37,012 nt of DNA, taken from Candidatus Nomurabacteria bacterium. GTDB lineage: Bacteria > Patescibacteriota > Minisyncoccia > Phycocordibacterales > UBA9973. How positions within the stretch are numbered: position 1 is the first letter of the stretch; every line of letters begins with the position of its first letter. Location: the NCBI GenBank assembly GCA_023267375.1, contig JAHFNJ010000008.1, positions 1-37,012 on the forward strand, written 5' to 3'. Under the pieces are notes generated by a model. It made no database searches. It was not told where the DNA came from and worked only from the letters and a program-made list of their open reading frames with translations. This document shows, piece after piece, positions 28,349-35,077 of this stretch. Position numbers and translations under genes: made by a program.

Positions 28349-28475
28349 AGTGAAGCACCTGCGTGCTTCGCGTGAGAGGACTTGAAAACCTTGAGCATGT
28401 GCTCGCAGTCCACATTAGTGGACGAGAACACGCGAAAGGTGTACAGAATCTGTAAGATTCAAGATTCCTCTCCTG
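28341..28475 (+). repeat. tRNA-mirror element downstream of tRNA-Leu(TAG)
   Basis: gtgccggg, hairpin gaagcac-ctgc-gtgcttc (28352-28369), inverted T-arm agaggacttgaa (28375-28386, exact complement of ttcaagtcctct), hairpins incl. gtccac-atta-gtggac, degenerate direct end tcaagattcctctcctg (28459-28475). Confidence 0.75.
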
Positions 28476-28487
28476 TATAACTTCCTC

Positions 28488-28517
28488 CTAAAAACCCCTT
28501 ACAAATAAGGGTTTTTT
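28488..28517 (+). terminator. Terminator-like hairpin
   Basis: aaaaacccctta-caaa-taagggtttttt. Confidence 0.5.
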
Positions 28518-28531
28518 ACACTCTCTGCCAC

Positions 28532-28560
28532 TTGACTTTTAGCTTGTTTTAGTGTATAAT
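28532..28560 (+). promoter_or_regulatory. Sigma70-type promoter for the 28674 operon
   Basis: TTGACT - 17 nt - TATAAT. Confidence 0.75.
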
Positions 28561-28673
28561 CCGAATAGAAAATACACGTAGTGCTCTTTGACAGCACGAA
28601 CCAATATAAAGACAAAAAATAGTAAGTAAACAATAATAACAATCTAAAAACACGGCGAAGGAGGGCCGGCGTA

Positions 28674-29933
28674 ATGAAAACTCTAATTATCTTGAATGCT
28701 GTAGCAGCCTCTTCAAGTACAAGTCAGAAATTAACCTGGGATGAAGCGCTGCTGGCCGGATTTATTCTTGGCCTCATAATAGCTGCAATCGTAGGTATTA
28801 TTTGGTTGATTGTATGGTATGTAAAGAAATCAATCTTCTTGCCAGAATCAAGCAAGTATTATGCAGTGGAATTATTCAAAAATTTCCACCATATAATCGG
28901 TGGGAGCAATGAGGGTATTTCCATTAATGATCCTCGCAGAAAGCGTAAGTTTAAAAAATTTACTGATGCCTGGGAACTTCTCTCAGACCCTACTGGTAAA
29001 TATGATGGCAGAACATACCTTCAAAAAAAATACAACTGGTATTTTATTTGGTATGGCATCTATCGTATTAAGAAATACGATATCACCTACGAAAAAGCTG
29101 TGGACAAAACACGCATGGACGAAGGTGATGCAATTATCTGGGATAGTGATCCCGGTAAACCAAAAGAAGGTACGGCAATCGTACGGAGGAAAAGGGAAAC
29201 TAATTATGTCCCCTGGCGAGCAAGTCATGCTCGCGTAACCGTCCACGCAACTACCGGCCACGGAATCTCTGATGAAGCATTAAAAAAATTCGAAGAAAAA
29301 AATGTGTTAGTTCCGCAAATTATCGGGGTCAACACACGTACAAACAACATCGTTGAATCAGTAAATCCTTACAAGATGATTTACAAAATAGATGATTACG
29401 TGAAGGCGTTCTTTGGTTCTTTTGATGCTCGCATGCGAGCCTTTACCGGTGGAACTTCCATTTTAGACTTTAATAAAATTGATAGTGAAGAAAGCCAAGT
29501 TACAGGTATTTCTAAGTTTATGAAGTACATTAACGAAGCAAGTGAGCCCGACAACACTGATGGTGTTGTCGTAAATATTGGCGCAAAACTTCACATTACC
29601 AATTTTATGGGTTATGAAGGAACAACGGAAGAGGACAAAAAAGTTATTGGAAGCATCAATGAAGTATTTGTTGCTTACCAAAAAGCTGAAGCTGCAGGAA
29701 TAGAAGGAGCAGGAGAAGGTGCTAGGGCTGAAAATCAACTGAAAGGCAAAGCAAAAGGAGAACAAGCCCTGCTTGAAGCTCAAGGATGGATTACTGTTAA
29801 AGATGGTAAAACAACTCAGAGAAATCCTGATCCTAATGTTAAGGAAATTGCTACCGCTCTTAAGGAAGCAAAGAACCATACATTGGTCCTTGATACTACA
29901 AAGCTCGTTCCTACGTTAAACGTTAACAATTAA
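28674..29933 (+). CDS. Membrane-anchored SPFH/Band-7-like protein
   Basis: N-terminal TM, long mixed domain, then Ala/Glu-rich KAEAAGIEGAGEGARAENQLKGKAKGEQALLEAQG reminiscent of SPFH tails; strong SD aaggagg. Confidence 0.5.
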   Translation: MKTLIILNAVAASSSTSQKLTWDEALLAGFILGLIIAAIVGIIWLIVWYVKKSIFLPESSKYYAVELFKNFHHIIGGSNEGISINDPRRKRKFKKFTDAWELLSDPTGKYDGRTYLQKKYNWYFIWYGIYRIKKYDITYEKAVDKTRMDEGDAIIWDSDPGKPKEGTAIVRRKRETNYVPWRASHARVTVHATTGHGISDEALKKFEEKNVLVPQIIGVNTRTNNIVESVNPYKMIYKIDDYVKAFFGSFDARMRAFTGGTSILDFNKIDSEESQVTGISKFMKYINEASEPDNTDGVVVNIGAKLHITNFMGYEGTTEEDKKVIGSINEVFVAYQKAEAAGIEGAGEGARAENQLKGKAKGEQALLEAQGWITVKDGKTTQRNPDPNVKEIATALKEAKNHTLVLDTTKLVPTLNVNN

Positions 29934-29946
29934 AAAGGAGGTAAAA

Positions 29947-30609
29947 ATGGAAAAGTTATTTATTTTTTTGGGTGTCTTAATAGCACTTGCTATTGTCACC
30001 TTTATTATTGGTTATTTTATGACCGGTAGCCTGAAATTCTGGCAAAAGAAAGACTCAGGCCACGAAGAAGAGCATCACCATGCTCCTGCAAAAAAAGCAG
30101 GCCATGGTGGTGGTCACGACAGTCACGGTCATAGCCATGAGGAGAAAAAAGGTTGGGGATGGGTAATTGTTGCATTTCTTCTCTTTGCACTGGCAGCCGG
30201 CTATGTCGGCTACCAGGTAAAGATGAATAAACTGGCTGCCGAAAAAGCAGCCAAGGAAGCAGAAGCTGCAAAAGAAGCTGCTCTTGCGAAAGCAACTACT
30301 ATCATAAACCCACTGGTAATCCTTGATAGTGTGTCTGTGGATGTTAAAGACGGTGTTATGAATACTAAAGATTTCGTAATACTTACGGCAAAAAATATAG
30401 TTAAGATCGTGGTTGACCCAAGGTGTAAAATTCAATACACAATAAACGATTCACGTCTTATATATGATGAGCCGGGACCTTACATTGAACAAAACGCCAA
30501 ACCAACCCTAGGGAAATACGTCTTTGGGGGACACGGTGAAAGCGGCAGAGTTGTTGTGTACTGGTGGTCAGAGATTACCCAAAAGACACTTGTCTATAAC
30601 GGTAAGTAA
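29947..30609 (+). CDS. Two-TM protein with His-rich linker, unknown function
   Basis: HEEEHHHAPAKKAGHGGGHDSHGHSHEEKK between two predicted TMs; SD aaggagg; 13 nt after the previous ORF. Confidence 0.6.
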   Translation: MEKLFIFLGVLIALAIVTFIIGYFMTGSLKFWQKKDSGHEEEHHHAPAKKAGHGGGHDSHGHSHEEKKGWGWVIVAFLLFALAAGYVGYQVKMNKLAAEKAAKEAEAAKEAALAKATTIINPLVILDSVSVDVKDGVMNTKDFVILTAKNIVKIVVDPRCKIQYTINDSRLIYDEPGPYIEQNAKPTLGKYVFGGHGESGRVVVYWWSEITQKTLVYNGK

Positions 30610-30631
30610 ATGATTCGTGCTAAATAGTAAA

Positions 30632-30670
30632 ATGAAAAGCAGTTCTGGATTTTTCCGGGGCTGCTTTTTT
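30632..30670 (+). terminator. Operon terminator
   Basis: aaaagcag...ctgctttttt with inner tctgga-tttt-tccggg. Confidence 0.65.
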
Positions 30671-30678
30671 CTTTACCT

Positions 30679-30718
30679 AAAACAAAAAACACCCCGCAAG
30701 CGAAGTGTTTTTTGTTTC
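30679..30718 (-). terminator. Terminator of pilin-like array (minus strand)
   Basis: aaacaaaaaacac...gtgttttttgttt. Confidence 0.65.
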
Positions 30719-30730
30719 GAGTTTTAGAAT

Positions 30731-31042
30731 CTAGAGATTCACATTCCCCGTCTGCACATTGATACCTTGGATGTTGAATGTACTCATGATGATATTTAGG
30801 ATAGTAAAGACACCAATCATCACCAGCATCCCTACAAGCCCCCACATCATATGTTGCTTCCCTGTCGTTCGTTCCTCTTCATTGTCGGTATTGGCCATAA
30901 ACTGGACAATGCCAACAAGAAAGTAAACGAAGGCAGCAGCGAACATAAGAATGATGAGCGGGTTCAAGATAAGCCTGTCGATAGTTTGGACAAGCTTATC
31001 AACCTTCTCAGCCGCATAGGCAGTGTGAACAAGCAAACTCAT
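30731..31042 (-). CDS. VirB2/TrbC-like (T4SS pilin-type) small membrane protein
   Basis: Two TMs separated by a charged loop ANTDNEEERTTGKQHM. Confidence 0.65.
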   Translation of the reverse strand: MSLLVHTAYAAEKVDKLVQTIDRLILNPLIILMFAAAFVYFLVGIVQFMANTDNEEERTTGKQHMMWGLVGMLVMIGVFTILNIIMSTFNIQGINVQTGNVNL

Positions 31043-31050
31043 TTTTTTAG

Positions 31051-31446
31051 TTAGAAAACTGGAGCCGTATACTGCGTGTTAGCGCCGTTACCGGTACCAA
31101 ATGTCTTACTGATGAGAGCAACCAATCCCCAGATAGAAACGATGACGAACAAACCAATAATACCAGAGATCATGATCTTACGAGCTTCACCCTGCTTTTC
31201 TTCATCTTTTGCAGTGATGTATTGAATAACACCCCAAACGAAATACACAACACCAAGCGTGATGAGCACAGGAACAATGATATTTAAGATATCATTGATT
31301 TTACAAATGATGAATTCAACAGTTCCTGTAACAGGATATGGATTACATACCACTGCGTCAGCAAGACGTGGCAAAAGAAGTCCGAGACCGAGAAGCGAAA
31401 CGACCTTTGGTGAAAATGCTGTTACTTTTGAAATAAATTTTTTCAT
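31051..31446 (-). CDS. VirB2/TrbC-like (T4SS pilin-type) small membrane protein
   Basis: Signal-like N-terminus, two TMs, loop TAKDEEKQGEARKIM. Confidence 0.7.
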   Translation of the reverse strand: MKKFISKVTAFSPKVVSLLGLGLLLPRLADAVVCNPYPVTGTVEFIICKINDILNIIVPVLITLGVVYFVWGVIQYITAKDEEKQGEARKIMISGIIGLFVIVSIWGLVALISKTFGTGNGANTQYTAPVF

Positions 31447-31540
31447 TCTAATAATTATAGAAACAAATTTGCTAATAATGAAACGACCTTACTACTAATA
31501 ATAATTAACTCATAAATGCCCAATAAAGTATACCATAGTT

Positions 31541-31930
31541 CTAGTGTGTAGGAAGTTGTGGAAGGGTGAATTCAATATTGAATGTGTTTGTAAGGATACG
31601 CACCAACCCCCACACAGAAACGATCACAAAAAGCCCCAGAATACCCCACATCATAAACTGTCGCCCCTTCTGTTGCTTTTCCTCATTGTCTGCATTTCCG
31701 ATAAATTGCACTACTCCCCAAATAAAAATAACAATCGCAGAAGTAATAAGTAGCGGGACGACTGATCGGGAAAGAAGACAGGTGAAAAAATCAATAAGCT
31801 GAGCAATTTTTGGTGAGTTTGGTAGTTGAATACCGACACTATCGCAGTACGCAGCAAAAGTCAGGTTTGGGATAGCTAATGCAGTAAGGGGTAAAAGAAT
31901 GAGTATTTGTTTTTTTATTTTTTTCATCAT
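31541..31930 (-). CDS. VirB2/TrbC-like (T4SS pilin-type) small membrane protein
   Basis: Signal-like N-terminus, two TMs, loop GNADNEEKQQKGRQFM. Confidence 0.7.
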   Translation of the reverse strand: MMKKIKKQILILLPLTALAIPNLTFAAYCDSVGIQLPNSPKIAQLIDFFTCLLSRSVVPLLITSAIVIFIWGVVQFIGNADNEEKQQKGRQFMMWGILGLFVIVSVWGLVRILTNTFNIEFTLPQLPTH

Positions 31931-31935
31931 GATTT

Positions 31936-32352
31936 TTATTGAACTGACTTTCTTAGTTCATCGACAGTGTCTCCTATCGCCTGCGCCAAAACCCAAGCAC
32001 CCAAAAGAACAGCAGCCCCTATAAGCGTATACATGAGTGCTTTCTTTGCTTTTGAAATTTCTTCTGGCTTACCTTGCGCAGAGACAAAGAGAAAACCACA
32101 ATAAATAATGGCGAGAGCGACTATAGGTATGCCGATAGTGAGAACAATATCGAGAATTGCTTTAATGAAAGTGTTTAAGTCGGTAATCCCTTGCAGTGGG
32201 TTGCATAGTTTACCATCCGCTGCTTCAGGACAAGGAGGAGGACTTGGATTCCCAGTCTTTGCAAGTACTCTAAGGGGCGACAGAAAAAAAGAAACCACTA
32301 ATAACGCGTATGGCATAAAAAGACTACTAAGGTTCGAGATTTTTGTGAGCAT
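31936..32352 (-). CDS. VirB2/TrbC-like (T4SS pilin-type) membrane protein
   Basis: Start placed at internal Met (MLTKISNLSS); CNPLQGITDLNTFIKAILDIVLTIGIPIVALAIIYCGFLFVSAQGKPEEISKAKKALMYTLIGAAVLLGAWVLAQAI. Confidence 0.75.
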   Translation of the reverse strand: MLTKISNLSSLFMPYALLVVSFFLSPLRVLAKTGNPSPPPCPEAADGKLCNPLQGITDLNTFIKAILDIVLTIGIPIVALAIIYCGFLFVSAQGKPEEISKAKKALMYTLIGAAVLLGAWVLAQAIGDTVDELRKSVQ

Positions 32353-32386
32353 GATATTCTTTAACGCATGGTAATTATACCGCATG

Positions 32387-32773
32387 CTAAAAGCCGATCC
32401 AAGCACCATTCCAACCCAAAGCGTGGATAACTGTTTCAATGATAAGCCAAGCGGCTAATACAATAACGAGCCCAATTGCAACATTGCTAAAAATCTTTTT
32501 TGCTTGCCCTTTTTTCTCATCTGATCCACCGGAAGTAAGTAGTACAAAACCAGCATATGCAAAAATAATCGCAGCAAGCGGTACAACTGCAATCAATACA
32601 AACTGTATAACATTGTTTACCAACCGCATAAGCGCACCGAAATCACAAGGAACCGTCACCCCATCACAAGGAACAAGTGGTGCGCTGTCAGCAAAAACAA
32701 AAACTGGTACCACTAGTGCCACAAGAGAGAGTGCTTGTATTATTCTTTTTCTATTTTTATAAAAAAATTTCAT
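32387..32773 (-). CDS. VirB2/TrbC-like (T4SS pilin-type) membrane protein
   Basis: Signal peptide, NNVIQFVLIAVVPLAAIIFAYAGFVLLTSGGSDEKKGQAKKIFSNVAIGLVIVLAAWLIIETV. Confidence 0.75.
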   Translation of the reverse strand: MKFFYKNRKRIIQALSLVALVVPVFVFADSAPLVPCDGVTVPCDFGALMRLVNNVIQFVLIAVVPLAAIIFAYAGFVLLTSGGSDEKKGQAKKIFSNVAIGLVIVLAAWLIIETVIHALGWNGAWIGF

Positions 32774-34134
32774 TATCGTGATGGGGTAACAGGTGGTAAC
32801 GCCCGTAGAATAAGATCGAGGGTATTGCTTGCTTGATTAAGTGCTGAATCGTAGGTAAGTAATCCCGAATAACTATTGTTTATTATATCAGAAAATAGCT
32901 TATCAGTAGCTGTTATGTCAGGATCAAGCCATGCCCGCGCAATAAGCGCAGAGTTATAGAAGGTGGAAACATATTGTTGGGTGGTGCCTGTTGGGCGAGC
33001 AGAAAGAAGATCACGTCGAACTGGTGGGAGTGAGATATCTGGTAACGCAACAAGCTGGCTTTCAAAGTCAGCGGTAGCCATTAAACTTGCCGCAGCAAAT
33101 GCTCCAGGAATATTCTTTGAACTTTTAAGCACTGATATGCCTGTTATCCGACCGAAGGTGACTTTTGCTTGTGCATCTTTTGGTTGTGGCATAAGCGCTA
33201 CATTGAAATTCAAGTTTGGGTTCTGCGTCTGTATTGAGAACAGTTCGCTCGCGTAACCAAAATAAAATGCAAGGTCTCCCTGAATAAATGAGGTGCGCGA
33301 ATCAGGTCGTGAACGATTCCAGCTATATGCAGCTTGAGCTGGGTCTGCAAAAGACATGTAAAACTGTAAAGCCTTTTTTGAACCATCAGAAAGAGTGCTG
33401 TTTGTGCTTCCTGCTAACACTGAATTTAGTTCAGTATCTTTGCGCATTACAATGGGATTGCCAGCTTGCAAGAAAAAGAGGGAGAGAACATCTTTTGCGT
33501 GAGTGATGTTACTGTACGTCCCAAGTGCTACAGTACTCTTTTTAATAGAATTTACTGCAACATCAGGAATAGTGAGTTTTGGTACAAGCGCCACAAGATC
33601 ATTCCATGTTGCCGGTGGAAGCGCAATACCCGCCGACTGAAGCATATCGAGGTTGTAATACATTACTAAAGGATCAACCATTATCGGAATACCCAAAATA
33701 CCTTGAGGGGCAAGATACAAATCCCCTTCCTGTATAAGCGTACTTTGAAATGTTGCTTGAGAGAGACTCGTGTACGGAATCGGCATAATCTTATTGCGGT
33801 ACTTTAGAATTTTGTCGTTCGAAACAAAGACAAGATCTGGTCCAGTTCCAGAAGCTATTGCTTCAACAAGATCGTTGTCGATCGTTAGCGGATTTTTTTG
33901 CACATAGGTGATAGAAAAGGTGCTTTCTTTTGCCTGTAGATACTCACGCAACAACTTTCCCATGCTTGCATTTGGCAATGTTCCCCAAAGTACAACATTT
34001 CCAGTAGCAGCACTATTTGTGCCAGAACTACCTATTTTTATGATCCCAGAAAAAATAAGTACAGCAACAACCGCAAATATAATAAAAAGCCCAGTAAGAA
34101 TGATTTGAAAATTTGAGGAAGACTTTTGTGCCAT
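32773..34134 (-). CDS. Membrane-anchored ABC-type extracellular solute-binding protein (family 1-like)
   Basis: N-terminal TM; VVLWGTLPNASMGKLLREY, GTGPDLVFVSNDKI, GIPIMVDPLVMYYNLDMLQSAGIALPPATWNDLVAL typical of sugar-type SBPs. Confidence 0.82.
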   Translation of the reverse strand: MAQKSSSNFQIILTGLFIIFAVVAVLIFSGIIKIGSSGTNSAATGNVVLWGTLPNASMGKLLREYLQAKESTFSITYVQKNPLTIDNDLVEAIASGTGPDLVFVSNDKILKYRNKIMPIPYTSLSQATFQSTLIQEGDLYLAPQGILGIPIMVDPLVMYYNLDMLQSAGIALPPATWNDLVALVPKLTIPDVAVNSIKKSTVALGTYSNITHAKDVLSLFFLQAGNPIVMRKDTELNSVLAGSTNSTLSDGSKKALQFYMSFADPAQAAYSWNRSRPDSRTSFIQGDLAFYFGYASELFSIQTQNPNLNFNVALMPQPKDAQAKVTFGRITGISVLKSSKNIPGAFAAASLMATADFESQLVALPDISLPPVRRDLLSARPTGTTQQYVSTFYNSALIARAWLDPDITATDKLFSDIINNSYSGLLTYDSALNQASNTLDLILRALPPVTPSR

Positions 34135-34142
34135 AAATATCG

Positions 34143-34676
34143 CTAGTTCTTTTTCAAAATTATACCATAATGATGCGCTCCCGCATCAATGGCGCCCGAT
34201 GGGGTAAGCCCTGCACGTTCAAAAAGTTTGAGTGCTTTTTCTTTTGAAACAACTTCATCCGGATGTGGCCCCATATGGCCAAAAGATTCAGTCCAGTCAA
34301 TGAGAAGTAATCGTCCTTTCGGTTTTAAAATCCGTGCAGCTTCTTTGCAAAAAGCATTCTTATCCTCAACTTGAAATAAAATATTTGAAGCAATAACTGC
34401 ATCCATACTCTCATCAGCCAATTTTGTGCCACCTTTTGCCTCGACATTCGCCCACAGCACTTCTACATTTGTAAGTTTGTGACGCACAGCATCAGCACGA
34501 ACAGTCTCAACCATTTCAGGCAGAACCTCACAGGCATACACCTTACCCAAACCACCATGAAGCATCTTTGCCGCTGCAAAGGTAAAAAAACCTGAACCGG
34601 CGCCGAGATCAGCAACGTTGTGTGCACCAGAAAGCCCAAACTGTTTTAAATTTTTTTCAGGATCGGAGAACGTCAT
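34143..34676 (-). CDS. SAM-dependent class I methyltransferase
   Basis: NVADLGAGSGFFTFAAAKML motif I; VEVLWANVEAKGGTKLADESMDAVIASNILFQVEDKNAFCKEAARILKPKGRLLLIDW. Confidence 0.88.
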   Translation of the reverse strand: MTFSDPEKNLKQFGLSGAHNVADLGAGSGFFTFAAAKMLHGGLGKVYACEVLPEMVETVRADAVRHKLTNVEVLWANVEAKGGTKLADESMDAVIASNILFQVEDKNAFCKEAARILKPKGRLLLIDWTESFGHMGPHPDEVVSKEKALKLFERAGLTPSGAIDAGAHHYGIILKKN

Positions 34677-34728
34677 GAAAATAGTGTACCACGAGACACG
34701 ACACGAATCTACGAATAGAATATATGTT

Positions 34729-35064
34729 TTATATATACTTCGCTATAACACGAACAACAAAATAAACTAACGCCAATAAAACAACGGTACTAACTAGCCA
34801 AGAAAAATAGTAGAAAAAATTCTTATTTCGCTGAATTTTATCAATTTGTTGAAGATTTTTTATATTTTTTAAACTTATTATAAATAGGATAGAAGCACTC
34901 AAAATAGATCCATAGATTCCTATTTGCCATCCAGCATAGAAGAAGAAATTAAGAGACGAAAAAATACCTCCACGACTCATAGTAATAAAGTAAAAAAATA
35001 CAAAAAAGGCTGTTGCAAGCAACTGAAAAATCCCAAGGTTATTTATTTTTTTCATCATCTCCAT
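34729..35064 (-). CDS. Hypothetical three-TM membrane protein
   Basis: ORF with three hydrophobic segments; start uncertain (Met at 35064 or nearby). Confidence 0.5.
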   Translation of the reverse strand: MEMMKKINNLGIFQLLATAFFVFFYFITMSRGGIFSSLNFFFYAGWQIGIYGSILSASILFIISLKNIKNLQQIDKIQRNKNFFYYFSWLVSTVVLLALVYFVVRVIAKYI

Positions 35065-35077
35065 GATTATCCACTTT

